A DNA stretch of 64,000 nt from Coniochaeta sp. PMI_546 (GCA_021432605.1 MU271150.1:1736001-1800000), one strand, 5' to 3'. Shown: positions 45,801-56,043, numbered from the stretch's first letter. A program made the numbers and translations. The notes: generated by a model not told the origin, from the sequence alone.

Positions 45801-48800
45801 ACTGTGAGGCCACGAGTGCCCAAGCACCGCGGATCAATGTCGCAACTGTAAAAGGCAAGCCCGCGGTCTGTTCGAGAGATATCTGACGCTCGACGATGGA
45901 ATCGGGATTGGGCAGGAAGTCTCTGGAAGGCAGACGCGGAAACTGAGGTCCCACGGCGCCTTTTAACTCTCGGCGCCAGAACTCGTGCATTGCAACCTGG
46001 TCCGCGTCCCGCATCCATTTGACAAAGTCCCGGATCTCTGTGTGAACCTCGATGGGCTGGTTCTTTAGCGCCTTTTGGACGTTTTCCAGAATCAACGGTT
46101 CGGACCAGCCGTCGTAGAGTACATGGTGGACGGTCCAGACCATGTATCGCTTGCCGTCTTTGACGTCGTCAACGATGGCATATCGGGCTAGGCTTTCCCC
46201 TAAATTCATTCTCTCGTTCCGATCGTTCTCGAGGTACTGCTCTAGGTCCGTCGAGTATCTCCAGTGGATACCTTCCTTGAGCACAACCTGCTGAAGGCCA
46301 GGATCCTCAACTTGGACCAAACGAGTGCGCAAGATGGGACTCGCTGCAACAACCGCCTCCCAGGCGCCTTTCCAGGCGTCGAGGCTGATGCTCGGCGGGA
46401 TTACTGCTTGCCTCTGAGCGACGTAGGCCTTGGTCGATTTAAGCGAGAAGGTGAAGAGGGATTCCTGGGTGGCTGTGCAGGGGTATATGTCCTGGATAGC
46501 TGTGGGTTCCGCTCCGCAGGCGCGCGCTGCTTCCTCGCATGCTTCCTCTACAGGCCGTGAGACCATGCAGAACGGCGGCGTTTCCGTTTTGGAATGCGCG
46601 TCGCAGGTGAGCACAACGCTGGCCATGGCCGACAGCGTCGGGTGGTCGAATGTCTTGGTAACGCTGAGATCAAGACCGCGCTCCCTACAGACTGGAACAA
46701 GTCTCATGGCCGCCAAGGAGTCACCTCCCAGTGCGAAAAAGTTGTCATTGGGCCGGATGGTGTCCGGATCGAGGTTCAGGGTTATACCCCAGGCCTCACG
46801 CAAACGCTGCTCGAGATCGCTCAGCTCCCGAGAGTCACTTCCTGTCTTGTTTTGGTCGAGACCAAGGTCCCGCAAGTCGACCGTGGCACCAAACTGCCTC
46901 AGACGCTTGCGATCAGTCTTGCCGGATATCAGAGTCGGGATGTAGTTGACTGTGATGTATGCGGTAGGTATCATGTATCGAGGTAAGACCTTCTCCAGCT
47001 CTGCGTCGACCTTGGAAAGCGTCGTGCGCAGCTCGTCCGACGGTTGAATCAACTCAATTTCCGTCATCTTGGTTCCGTCGTTGGACTGAGGTGCAATAAA
47101 TGCCACCAAAGTCTTCTGGCCCCCGGCTCCCTTGGGTACGATCACCTCGGCAATCACGCTGGTAGCTGGTGGCAGTCTATCCTTGAGCTGACTTTCAATC
47201 TCCCCAAGTTCGACCCGTTGCCCGCGCAGTTTGACCTGGGTATCTTTCCGTCCGACAAAGACAATCCCTCCGGAGCCGTCGGGATCAAACTTCCCCAAGT
47301 CTCCGGTCTTGTACAGACGCCCTCGACGCCCTGGATAGCCGTTGTGACCCGCAACCAGCCAGGATGGGTCATGAATGAAGGCCGCCGCTGTCTTCTCCGG
47401 GTCATTCAGGTAGCCTTGTCCTACAATGGGACCTTCGACGAGCAGCTCCCCCACGGCACCGACGGGCATCAGCACTTCGTGGTTATCTGGATGGACGATC
47501 CACATGGCCGCTCCATTGCCCGGGCCAATAGAGATGTAGTCTCTCCCTGTGGCAGCGCTGCTGTTGACAGTGCACCCGATCGTGCACTCGCAGGGGCCGT
47601 AGCCGATGATGATTCTGGTGTCCCGGCCCCAGAGAGTGGCATCCCTTGCGGAAACCGCTTCGCCGCCCAGCCCAAGACCGTGGAGCGACGCTATCACCTC
47701 GGGTTCTAAGATCCGGGCGACCGAAGGAGTGATGCCAGCGTAATTGACTCGCATTCGTCGGATGACGCCGTTGATGTCATTCAGTCGATCCTCGTCCGAG
47801 GGGATGCAGAGGCAGCCGCCATTCCCCAAAGTCAAAAGCATGCTGTCGATGCTCACGTCGAAGGCGTAGGACGCAAAGTCGAGGACCCTCGACTCCTCAG
47901 TGTAGCCCACTGCCTTTGCGCGGGGAATTGCGCTGCTGGTGTAGGTTGAATGAGAGATTTTGACCCCTTTCGGGGTGCCTGTGCTGCCGGATGTGAAGAT
48001 GATGTACATCAGGGCGGATGCTGGTACGGGCGGCAGATCAGGGAGGCGGTCTGACTCGGAAAGATGTGCGAATGTGTCGGCTTCCACCGTGAAGTGGTTG
48101 CCTTCCGGCAAAATAGATAGCGCCAGGTCATGTTGCACACGAGACGATATCATCGTCTTTGCACCCACTTGTTTGGCCATGTTCTGCAGGCGGGCAAGCG
48201 GTAGTGTGGGATCCATCATCACGATGGTTGCTCCCGCCTTCATCACTGCAAGCACGGCGACGATTGTCCATCGCGATTTCTCGAAGCACACGGGCAGGAA
48301 GTCATGCAACTCGACGCCTGACTCCTTGAGCATTCCTGCGAGGAAAGTGGAATACAGTTCGATCTCGCCGTACGTCAGTGTGCCGTCCCAAGAGTCAATG
48401 GCCACCTTGTGTGGAGATTTCCGAGCTCGTTCCGAGATCATCTCATGCATGCAGAAATCATAGGTCGGAGGCAGGTCATGATTCCAGCCCCAAATCGTGT
48501 TCAGATCGTGTGTCGTTGGGCGGATGCATTCCTCGACGGATGCGTCGACATTTGAGATGCAGATCTCGACTGTATCGACCAGTGTCTCAATATATCGTCT
48601 TTCCGTATAGTCCAAAATGCTCGCACTGCGCCATATTGGGCTGATCTCGAGGCGGCCCTGTTCAAAGCGTACTTCAAGGTGCAACACACCCTTTTTTGGC
48701 ATACGCGTCAGCCACTTGATATTGTGTTCAGTTTCAGGACTTCGACAACTCACTTCATCCTTGGCCCCCTCGGATGTTCTAGACAGAGAGCCAGTGCTCA

Positions 48801-49161
48801 GAAGGATGCTGGCTGGAGTAGACAAGTCTCTGCTGGAAGGTGATGGCTGTGAGGCGATATGATGAGAGATTTCTGCAGCTACATCTCCAACTTTGCTTTG
48901 CAAGCTTGTCATAACTTGGTCAGTGGACAGCCTTCTGTTCACCAGCGCATGCAACTCCCCATCTTGTCTATCCGCATAAGCCCAGTCGTAGGATGCCTGG
49001 CCGTCTTCTCGAGTGCGCAAAACAACGATAAGCCAAGACAAGAGCAAAACGTGCTCCCTCATGCCCGTTGGTGTAGGCTCCTGATCGGATGCCAGACCAG
49101 GGACTTCGAAAGACCTAGAGCCATCACCGCCTGAATAGTAATAGTCCGCTGTAGATCCCAT
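42829..49161 (-). CDS. sidD: Fusarinine-type siderophore NRPS (SidD/NPS6 family)
   Basis: A single 2110-aa exon starts at ATG 49161. Domains in order: an N-terminal remnant resembling the C-terminal end of a condensation domain (about 1-230); adenylation A1 (about 240-760) with FTSGSTGTPKG, GYGPCECTIG, YKTGDLGKFDPDG and ISGKTDRK; carrier T1 with FFALGGDSLAAM (Ser about 815); condensation C1 with HHVLYDGWS (about 1014); a truncated, degenerate A2 (about 1320-1560) lacking the A3 P-loop and A5 motifs but keeping GELWLEGAL and a PTGDMV relic; T2 with FFRLGGDSVLAM (about 1617); and terminal C2 with SHVQYDGVS (about 1834). A-T-C-dA-T-C is the known plan of SidD/NPS6, which condenses three N5-anhydromevalonyl-N5-hydroxyornithines into fusarinine C. 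It is divergent from the sidJ-like gene, with GATA sites between them. Cytosolic; needs a phosphopantetheinyl transferase. Confidence 0.92.
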   Translation of the reverse strand: MGSTADYYYSGGDGSRSFEVPGLASDQEPTPTGMREHVLLLSWLIVVLRTREDGQASYDWAYADRQDGELHALVNRRLSTDQVMTSLQSKVGDVAAEISHHIASQPSPSSRDLSTPASILLSTGSLSRTSEGAKDEVSCRSPETEHNIKWLTRMPKKGVLHLEVRFEQGRLEISPIWRSASILDYTERRYIETLVDTVEICISNVDASVEECIRPTTHDLNTIWGWNHDLPPTYDFCMHEMISERARKSPHKVAIDSWDGTLTYGEIELYSTFLAGMLKESGVELHDFLPVCFEKSRWTIVAVLAVMKAGATIVMMDPTLPLARLQNMAKQVGAKTMISSRVQHDLALSILPEGNHFTVEADTFAHLSESDRLPDLPPVPASALMYIIFTSGSTGTPKGVKISHSTYTSSAIPRAKAVGYTEESRVLDFASYAFDVSIDSMLLTLGNGGCLCIPSDEDRLNDINGVIRRMRVNYAGITPSVARILEPEVIASLHGLGLGGEAVSARDATLWGRDTRIIIGYGPCECTIGCTVNSSAATGRDYISIGPGNGAAMWIVHPDNHEVLMPVGAVGELLVEGPIVGQGYLNDPEKTAAAFIHDPSWLVAGHNGYPGRRGRLYKTGDLGKFDPDGSGGIVFVGRKDTQVKLRGQRVELGEIESQLKDRLPPATSVIAEVIVPKGAGGQKTLVAFIAPQSNDGTKMTEIELIQPSDELRTTLSKVDAELEKVLPRYMIPTAYITVNYIPTLISGKTDRKRLRQFGATVDLRDLGLDQNKTGSDSRELSDLEQRLREAWGITLNLDPDTIRPNDNFFALGGDSLAAMRLVPVCRERGLDLSVTKTFDHPTLSAMASVVLTCDAHSKTETPPFCMVSRPVEEACEEAARACGAEPTAIQDIYPCTATQESLFTFSLKSTKAYVAQRQAVIPPSISLDAWKGAWEAVVAASPILRTRLVQVEDPGLQQVVLKEGIHWRYSTDLEQYLENDRNERMNLGESLARYAIVDDVKDGKRYMVWTVHHVLYDGWSEPLILENVQKALKNQPIEVHTEIRDFVKWMRDADQVAMHEFWRRELKGAVGPQFPRLPSRDFLPNPDSIVERQISLEQTAGLPFTVATLIRGAWALVASQYTSSDDVLFGETLTGRDIALPGVEHILGPLNATVPVRVFVDRTSSVRSYLQAVQQCISARTPYQHIGWQNIRKISPDAQHACEAGTGLVIQPEAEYHGELGFRQEDAVREALHFNPYPLMVACGLRKGGFRVCASFDSTIIEVKHMERILAQLETACVRLMKDLDRSISQISCLPEAELSHIWRWNEVPPLPLDESSGKPRADASTKQGSIYPRAVVPWVCDPRNPTFLSPIGCPGELWLEGALVAGDGAECPAWLVAGSDACRGRTGSVQPTGDMVQSREDGTLIYLGRKEDIVPVQGHAVDLAGFEAQLARHLAPSIRSAAVLSQSSSGSSEQEGERELVVFIELPSSNGAEDCVQLMPSRQQITWNTPDAGSFTTTLCDTIPISLAAALKKFDKFVQNSLTSHSAPSAYVVVDQLPTKGGQVDHTQLPQLASEIPRLVLEHLRDGFREVCQRSLLEADLTVAETILRSAWAKILGMRPEQIEVDDNFFRLGGDSVLAMKLVSSLRAQGHALSVADVFQHMRLGDAAKVLKVDKAVSQEKVQPHTPFSLAPKTSDVETFLSEVVQPKLGDQNWTIQDVLPVTDSQALDVRATVSAPRTSVQYTMLYFNQGSIYRKQLIRACNELVKTHEILRTVFIEHDSTLLQVVLSEAVARVTTQVADNDDLEQFITELCNQDIESDLPLGSPFLKIFHVQGRDGSQECLVLALSHVQYDGVSLPRLLRDLETLYTGGEITDFAPFSSYLSLTLNPQAQSAAITYWSRLLSGSSLSILPSPSLQPTGNQALDKAIFRTKPVGALSQPLEHITRATLLTAAWALVLSRRLGTRDVVFGSVTSGRTLPHTEDIQGPCYQFTPVRVAFQASSTAQDVLDSVQTQAAQSAGYDYLGFGRIRDHCTQWHPSQTFFDSVVHHQDHEDFDTMSFAGGTARVEILNPHGDAPRPLKVVSYVRDGEFVVGVVGTAGGEAVVDELVDELVGAVKRLTSGSAESVFP

Positions 49162-49635
49162 TCTGACTGAACTTCAATGGAGGAGAGGGGTATCAAAAAG
49201 TAGCGAGGTAAAGATGGACGGCTACCGACTGTTCGGTTCACAGAACTGATGCGAGGCTAAGCATCACATCCGTCGATGTCGATGATGCTCCTCCTAAGGC
49301 TGCGGCGTAGGAAGACGGTCTCATCAACAAGTATCTCGACCGAGACCGGCCCCATTGACCTATTTCTCTCGACAGGTACCGGTATCCATGACGAACCCAG
49401 GCCATCTTGCCAAGACATGCGCTGTTTTGAACCGCATCGTCCCCAGAACCCGGTCACAGTCGGACACGAGAAAGACTTGCTACACTAGTACATTAGTGGA
49501 ATGGCATCCGGCGCAAACCGCCTGCCAGTACCATCGCTGCTTCATTGACATTTCCGTGGTACCCCATCAAGCGCTGGGTCCATGTTGACGACCCCTCCTG
49601 GGCTGCATGTCTACACTTACGCAACGGAGGAAATC

Positions 49636-49654
49636 TAATCTGATGATCAGATAA
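49636..49654. promoter_or_regulatory. SreA-type GATA inverted repeat, sidD/sidJ promoter
   Basis: ATCAGATAA at 49646-49654 matches the ATCWGATAA consensus of the iron-responsive GATA repressor SreA/SRE/URBS1. Together with TAATCTGAT on its left it forms a 9-G-9 inverted repeat with 8 of 9 paired positions. Confidence 0.75.
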
Positions 49655-49783
49655 AACCTCACGCGTGTGGGGACTGTGTTGAGCGTTCGCTTAAGTCTCC
49701 CGCACTGTGTGCACTGCCGTTTGAGCTAAGACAGACCGGGATAGTCGAGCGTGCTTGGCGCATGCAGGAAACATGAGCGAATT

Positions 49784-49805
49784 TTATCTGATCATCTTAT
49801 CTGAT
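49784..49805. promoter_or_regulatory. Tandem SreA-type GATA doublet, sidD/sidJ promoter
   Basis: Two copies of TTATCTGAT (reverse complement ATCAGATAA) at 49784-49792 and 49797-49805, separated by CATC, a 13 bp pitch. The same doublet occurs upstream of the MFS gene. Confidence 0.8.
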
Positions 49806-50082
49806 CCGCTGTGGAGACACGTTCCACGAGTCCACGACTCTACTATGTAGTAGTGTACACTACAACGGAGGAGACGAAGGCGCGGGTACATGGATGATGA
49901 ACCGACGAGAACCGACACCGGAGAATGTCGCGGACCGTAGACCAGCTAGCTCTAGGGTCGAGTCTTGACAGTTTCCCCAGAGTTTCAGTAACTCTTCATT
50001 CTGTGATGCTCAGTGAGATAGTGACCTGTCTGCTCATTGAACGTCTTAGTCTCAACTTCTAAATAAGTATATCTCCTCAAAA

Positions 50083-51215
50083 ATGGGCTCCAAGTTCTGG
50101 CCCAAAGGTGGTCTCCAGGGTATCCTGCACCATTATGTACGTCTTCTTGTTCATCACATGTGGCTTGACGACCAAGATTTGCTAACACAGCACATGCCTT
50201 GTAGACAGAGACCCTCGTGACCTTCGAATACACACCATCACCCGCCGCCCACCAACCACACAGCCTCCTCTTCATCGGCGGCCTAGGCGACGGCCTGGCA
50301 ACAACATCCTACACAGTCGACCTCGTCCGCGCCCTGGCCCAGACCGAGTGGTCCTTCTTCACCCTCAACCTGACATCATCCTACCAGTCATGGGGCCTGG
50401 GCCACCTGGACCGCGACACGGACGAGATCGCCCGGTGCGCGCGGTACATCAAGGAGTACAAGAGGGCCAAGTTCGGCGGCGACGGCGGCAAGATCGTCCT
50501 CATGGGCCACTCCACCGGCAGCCAGTGCGTGCTGCACTACCTGTCGCGTCCGAACCCCCACGTGAGCAGACCGGCCTTCGACCCGGAACTCGAGCACGTC
50601 ACCCGGCCGCCCGTGGACGGGGCCATCATGCAGGCGCCCGTGTCCGATCGCGAGGCCATCCTCTGGGTCCTGCAGCATGGGTTCAAGGGGCGGTCGGCCA
50701 GCGAGGTGCAGGCTGTATGGGACAAGCTGGGTGTCTTGGCTAAGGAGGCGGTAGCGAAGGGTGGCGCGGAGGTCGACACCGTGCTGCCGCTTTGGATGAC
50801 GTCTTACATCTACCCGACCGACACGCCCATCAGCGCGAGGAGGTTTCTGAGCCTGTTTAGTCCCGACAGCCCCCGGTCGCCGGGGGAGGACGACATGTTT
50901 AGCTCGGATTTGGGGGATGAGGAGTTTGCCAGGAGTTTCGGTGCGGTTAGGGAGCGGGGGCTGTTGAGGCACAAGCTATTGGTGCTTATATCCGGAGCGG
51001 ACCAGGCTGTGCCGGACTGGGTTGACAAGGAGAAGCTGCTGTTGAGGTGGAAGGCCGCTACAGATCGTGAGGGCGAGTCACAGATATGGGACAAGAACAG
51101 CGGGTTGATACCAGGGGCTTCTCATGCGTTGAGCAATGATGATCAAGCTGAGCCGCGGAAGTTCCTGGTTGGGAGGGTGCTAGGATATCTGCAGGCGGCT
51201 GAGGACGTGCAGTGA
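50083..51215 (+). CDS. sidJ: Siderophore esterase, SidJ-like (DUF1749 alpha/beta hydrolase)
   Basis: Exons 50083-50136 and 50205-51215 give 354 aa. After MGSKFWPKGGLQGILHHY the fold starts with TLVTFEYTP and HSLLFIGGLGDGLATTSY (oxyanion-loop GG region). The nucleophile elbow is GHSTGSQ (Ser about 120); the C-terminal GASHALSND supplies the likely catalytic His, and ISGADQAVPDWVD the acid. This is the DUF1749 family, in which SidJ of Aspergillus fumigatus hydrolyses fusarinine C-type ester bonds to release iron after uptake. The neighbour sidD-like NRPS and the shared GATA-rich promoter support that role here. No signal peptide, so it acts inside the cell. Confidence 0.88.
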
Positions 51216-51687
51216 AGTATATGTAACGAGAATAATGATTATTGGACGCCTTTACTTGATCGGAACTATCACCCCATGCGCTCGTTGTTTGGGCTCATTT
51301 TGCTCAGGCCAATTGGCGGCATGAAATAATGGATGGAGTGATCGCCGTCATTGGGAGAAGTATCTTAGTCTTGCAGTGAACACACATCTTGAAATGCAGT
51401 TATCAAACCACGTTTGTGATGACACCTTGGCCTGTATCAACGCCTCCAATAGGGACACAATCAGAGTCGAGTACGAAGTTTAAACACGAGATATGGGTAT
51501 ATCTGAGAAGGATAAAATTGACGGCCAAAGGGGTTATAACCCCGATGGACTTAAAAATTATATAGATAGAGCTCTCTCTCAGAGTAGATTAGCCGTAGAC
51601 GAGCGTCGAAGATGTGCATCTCATCTTCTCTGAGCAAAGTTGATCCCAAAGATTTGACCTGTGCATAGCACTGACCACTTTACCACC
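51216..51687. other. Convergent 3' intergenic region
   Basis: About 470 bp between the esterase stop and the MFS stop, AT-rich with a CTCTCTCTC run near 51571. No gene is seen. Confidence 0.4.
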
Positions 51688-53669
51688 TTACCACACCATA
51701 CCCTTAACCTGCTTGATCTTGGCCAAGTTGATGTTCTTAATCAGCATAACCCAAATAAATGCCAAGCCCATGACACCCAGGCCGGCAGCCAGCATCCTCG
51801 TCTGCGTGTATCCATACGCCTCCTGAATACCCAGCCTCTCCGGGCTCCCGACCTCGTAGCTGAGCTGCGTGTCCAGATCCTCGTAGATGGCGTCCAGATC
51901 CGGCAGGGCCGACTCGGGGAGGAACCGCGCGAGGGCGTCATAGAAGGTGTTGGTCCAGATGGCACCGGAGATGGTGGCTCCCAAGGCATTGCCGACGGTG
52001 CCGACGACGTTCAGCAGAGCAAGTGCGGCGGCGATGTGCTGGTGGTCGACGGCGGCCAGGATGGAGATCTGCTGGCAGATGATGAAGATGCTGCCGCCGA
52101 TGGAGATGAAGACCTCGCACATGACGAGGTAGCCGACAGACTGGTTGGGCCGGCGGAAGTAGATCATCAGGCCCTGGGCGAAGATGTAGAGCGGCACGGC
52201 GATGTAGAGGAGCCACTTGAAGCGGCCGGTCCGGCGGACGAGGTAGCCGACGAGCAGGAGCAGGACTCCGGAGACGACGTCGAAGGTGCTGTTGACGTAG
52301 CCGGCATTGGAAATTGACAGGTCGTTGACGACCTGGAGGAAGGAGGTGAAGTAATTGGCCCAGCAGTAGTACGAGATCTGGTATGTTGCGTCGAGCAGAC
52401 ACGCGCCGACGACTGTTCGGTTGGCGAGGGAGCTGAAGTTCAGCATCGGCGTGGGGGCCAAGAGTGTCTCATAGAGTCCGAATGCGACGAGAAGGATGAA
52501 TCCGACCACGAGCATGGCAATGATATAGTCGGAAGCCCATCCATTCGGCGCGGCATCGGCGATGTTGAACGGGAGGAGGAAGATCACAAGGCCAGCAGAG
52601 AACAAGAAAACACCGAGTGCTATACCGAGTTAGCATGTGGCAATTTCAATCTCGTACAAAGGGGTTGCATCTTACCGTCAAACTCCACTGTGTAGTGCCA
52701 GATGCTCTGGATCACAGTCCGGTTGCTCTTTTCCCTGCCCAAGACACCCGCCTTCTTGGCCTTGCGAACATTGAACTTCAAGATGAAGTAGAGAGGGGCC
52801 GCGACGGCAGGGAAGATGATGGAAAAGGCACCGAAGCCCCATCGCCAGCTGATGTCCTCGTAGAAACCTTCAGCAGCTTTGGAGCCAGCGAAGGCCGTGA
52901 TCATGTACGGGGACGAGGTAAAGGCGAAGGCCAGTCCTCGATTCCGTACGTGGGTCGCATCGGCCGTGATAACATCGACACAGTAGGTCATTCCTCCGAA
53001 ACCGATGGAGTAGAAGACCTAGGATCGTGGCATGTTAGGAGTGTTACGCGTCATAATGTAGTGATGATGGGGGGTCAGGAGTCTTACGTAGGCAGCGCAG
53101 AAGGTGGCAATGCCGTAGCTGCAGGCCATCAGAACCAGGCCGAGCGTAGCAAAGATTGCCATGATCAGGAATCCTTCGGCGCGGCCAAAGACATCGAGAA
53201 TCTTTGACAGAGGGATGTATGTCGCCGCTGACATGGAAGCGGCAACGACATAGATGACATTAAGGAGTGAGTGCAACTCAAAGTCGCTCGTGGCGTAAGG
53301 GAGCAGGTTGGAGAGAATTGAGGATTGGAAGGCGTTGACGAAGTATAGCAGCCATATGCTGTGGTCGATTGTCTTAGCGGGCGGAACACATTACGCACAA
53401 CAGATGTAAACATACTTGATGAAGACAGCAACGAGCGATTTCTTGGACCAGGTCAACGTGACGCCCTCAACCTCCCGGACACCAGCTTGAGCATCCTCAG
53501 CGGGACGGTGGTCGTCTTCCGAGGAATGTTCCCCTTGCGATTCGCTGTCATTCGGTACGGCATCATCGGTGGCATGAGCCGTCTTGCTTTCGTCTACGGT
53601 GCCAGTTGTGCCATCCGCGGAGTCATGAGTGGCCTCTCGAGGCTTCTTCAGTGCCGTAAACACACCCAT
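51688..53669 (-). CDS. Siderophore-iron MFS transporter (SIT family, MirB/MirD-like)
   Basis: The start is ATG 53669; exons are about 53669-53415, about 53361-53088, 53018-52676 and 52619-51688, with phase-consistent junctions. The N-terminus is a 65-residue acidic cytosolic tail. Membrane segments follow: NIWLLYFVNAFQSSILSNL, then YVVAASMSAATYIPLSKILDVFGRAEGF (the MFS loop 2-3 equivalent), VFYSIGFGGMTYCVDVITADATHVRNRGLAFAF, and a second half with SISNAGYVNSTFDVVSGVLL. About 14 helices are expected. RNRGLAFAFTSSPYMITAFAGS and the YEDISWRWGFGAFSI block are typical of fungal siderophore-iron transporters that import TAFC, ferricrocin or enterobactin by proton symport. The substrate here is most likely the cluster's fusarinine-type siderophore. 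Confidence 0.9.
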
Positions 53670-54372
53670 CGTCGCTGGATTGGCAGTGCGAGTTCGCGAA
53701 GAAGAGGGATAATGAAAACAAGACCCCAATATGCAAGCAGAAATGGTGGTCTTGCAGGACGTGGTATCCAGGTGGTTCAGATCCTCCGTGCTCTGCACTT
53801 GCTGGGGGCCGGACAGCAGAAGAGCTTAGTTTTAATTACTGTGTGGCATGCCCCCGACGTCGGGACTCGGCCGTTGGGACGGAAATGCTGCGTTAGCGAG
53901 GCCAAGATTCCAAGCTTCATGGGTCGACCCCTGGACAACTCTCCTCCGTCTGCGGAAAACAAGAGGGGCACCACACCCAGCCCCTGTCGACACCATGCTG
54001 CTGTGTACCACTCATGCCGTGGACCTAGGAGTATTGAGGGACAGTGTCTGTCAATAGTAGCAGCCATCGATCGACGTAGAGTACCTATGATGTGGGCGTG
54101 GCAAGGGAGCAGTCACGTCTGATAGGTCTGGCGCAGCTGGTTGAAGAAGACCAACATCACCGTCGGGCATTGACGGGAGCTACAACCACCACACGGCCCT
54201 GGATTGCAGCAATGAGACAAGATGAAGGTGGAGCAGATGAATCTTCATTCGGCATTGAGAAACAGTTGCTTGCTGTCGGTCTCTGCACTGTGGTGTACTG
54301 TAGTAGTTACGCCCTAGTGCACAATCGGGGTGGTCGGCCGACTTGGCATGTGGAGGAAGAGAGTAGAAAATT

Positions 54373-54394
54373 TTATCTGATCATCTTATCTGAT
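54373..54394. promoter_or_regulatory. Tandem SreA-type GATA doublet upstream of the MFS transporter
   Basis: Two TTATCTGAT copies (54373-54381 and 54386-54394) with the CATC spacer and 13 bp pitch, the same arrangement as in the sidD/sidJ promoter; the flanking ATTT on the left is also shared. Confidence 0.8.
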
Positions 54395-54525
54395 GGATCA
54401 AATACTCGGGTCGTCCAACCAGCAGCTTCGTACAGCCGCTCGATGCGCTCGACGCGCTCGACATCCCTGGAGCTGTTCTGGTAGCACACGTGTACACGGT
54501 CGGTGTACCCTGCAGACGAGAGATC

Positions 54526-54534
54526 ATCAGATAA
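54526..54534. promoter_or_regulatory. SreA-type GATA site
   Basis: A single ATCAGATAA, a perfect consensus match, between the sidH-like 3' end and the MFS 5' end. Confidence 0.7.
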
Positions 54535-54655
54535 GATGAGAGTGGAGCCAGATCCACTCTGCCCCACACTACCAGAGTACCACAGTACATATTCGAACGA
54601 TGAGACATTTATCGGCACAGTCCTTTTTGTGCTGTACTTAAGGTATGGTACAGGT

Positions 54656-55533
54656 CTACAACTTCGAATTCTCCCATTTTGGTTGTCGCTTTTCCACAAA
54701 AGCCTGGATCCCTTCCTTGAAATTGTTGCCCTTAACAAGGCGAGGATACCACTGGTCCGCCAATGCCGACACCGTCTCCTCCACGCTACCGGCTTCCCAA
54801 CTCATGCGAACCCCCAGGCGTCCGACAATCAGCGCGTCTGGACTGTTCCTGCACATGTCTTGAGCTACCCGGATCGCTGCCTTGGCAACATCGTCGCCGG
54901 GACCCACCAATTGAGAGATGAGCCCCCAGTCGTGAAGCGTCTTGGCGGGTACCGTCCTGCCAGTCAGCACGAGATCCATGGTCCGCTGCAGCCCAAGGGT
55001 GCGGGTCAGCCGTGGCAGGCACCCGGCCACGGGGACGATTCCTCGCTTGACCTCGGGCAGTGAGAAGACGGCCGACTCGGAGGCAATTACGAGATCGCAG
55101 TTGGCCACCATCTCGAAACCTCCGCCCATGCAGATGCCATTCACGGCCGCGATGATGGGCTTCTTGCCGCTCCGTCGAGGCAGCCCTGCCAGGCCTGGCG
55201 CGGCCATGTCGTTGACGACACCGTTCCTGTTCATCTCATTCCATTCTCATGTACCTGTCAGTTCAGGTGTTGACACAAACGGCGACGTGAACAATGCCTA
55301 CCTGTCAGGTCTGCCCCGGTACAGAAGGCCCTCCCAACTCCTGTTATGATGCCAACCCATAGGTTTTCATCTTCGTCTAGACGCTCCCAGATTTTGGTGA
55401 TTTCTCTGCTGGTTGCTTTGTCGATACAGTTCAGCTTGTCGGTTCTGGTCAACGTAACCTGGACAATCCGCTCGTCGGGAAAGGTCACGTCAAAGTTCTG
55501 GAAACGGAGTGGTGACCTCGTCGGAATTGACAT
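54656..55533 (-). CDS. sidH: Peroxisomal enoyl-CoA hydratase/isomerase, SidH-like
   Basis: Exons 55533-55302 and 55245-54656 encode 273 aa starting MSIPTRSPLRFQNFDVTFPDE. The crotonase fold is clear: IVQVTLTRTDKLNCIDKAT, VGIITGVGRAFCTGADLTE, KKPIIAAVNGICMGGGFEMVANCDLVIAS (oxyanion hole and the conserved GGGFE) and FSLPEVKRGIVPVAGCLPRL. The C-terminus is NSKL, a PTS1 peroxisomal import signal. In Aspergillus SidH converts mevalonyl-CoA to anhydromevalonyl-CoA for SidF and is peroxisomal, which matches this gene and its cluster. The second exon begins EWNEMNRNGVVNDMAAPG, which supports the chosen acceptor (55246). Confidence 0.9.
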
Positions 55534-55873
55534 TGTGAAAAAATTGTCACAGTATCGTGTCTTGTCAGGTCGCACCTCAAGCAGGAAATAAGTCCTGTGG
55601 CTAGTAGTTCTGGCCTGGCAGTATGCTTCTAACTCTACCAACCAACTTTATACCTCCACCCCATGTTGCGAGAACATGACATTTGACGCTACTAGGTAGC
55701 CTCGAAGGGCCCCCGCTCTGCGACGGCGCGCATGCAGCACATCCTCGCTCCCGACCTTTACCATAGTTATCCCTCCAGTGCGGCCGGGGATAGGCAAATG
55801 ATTCTGGTGGATATCTCAAGCTAAAACTTCCATGATCAGGGGCAGAGCATTTCCGATCAGTCGGACCTCCTAG

Positions 55874-55940
55874 TTATCTGATGAGGGTGGACCGAAGAAG
55901 TCAGCCAGGTACAGATTCGCAGATCTCTAAATTATCTGAT
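55874..55940. promoter_or_regulatory. Two SreA-type GATA sites, sidH/sidF promoter
   Basis: TTATCTGAT occurs at 55874-55882 and again at 55932-55940, each a perfect reverse match to ATCAGATAA. Confidence 0.75.
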
Positions 55941-56024
55941 CCGGATGGGCCTTTGCGACGAGGAGCCGGAGTCGGATAGCAACAAACTTGGACCAGAAGA
56001 TGGGGGCTGCCAAGGCCTAAAATC

Positions 56025-56043
56025 TAATCAGATGATCTGATTA
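56025..56043. promoter_or_regulatory. Perfect 9-G-9 palindrome related to the GATA sites
   Basis: TAATCAGATGATCTGATTA reads the same on both strands except for the central base. Each arm resembles the ATCWGATAA consensus with one mismatch (GATTA for GATAA). Confidence 0.7.

Larger units (their letters stand above)
49162..50082. promoter_or_regulatory. Divergent sidD/sidJ promoter region
   Basis: This 920 bp region separates the start codons of the NRPS (minus) and the esterase (plus). It contains three full ATCWGATAA-type sites (49646, 49784, 49797), listed separately. No gene is recognised in it. Confidence 0.7.
53670..54655. promoter_or_regulatory. Promoter region of the siderophore transporter
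   Basis: About 990 bp between the MFS start and the sidH-like stop. It holds three ATCWGATAA-type sites (54373, 54386, 54526), listed separately. No gene is recognised. Confidence 0.65.
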
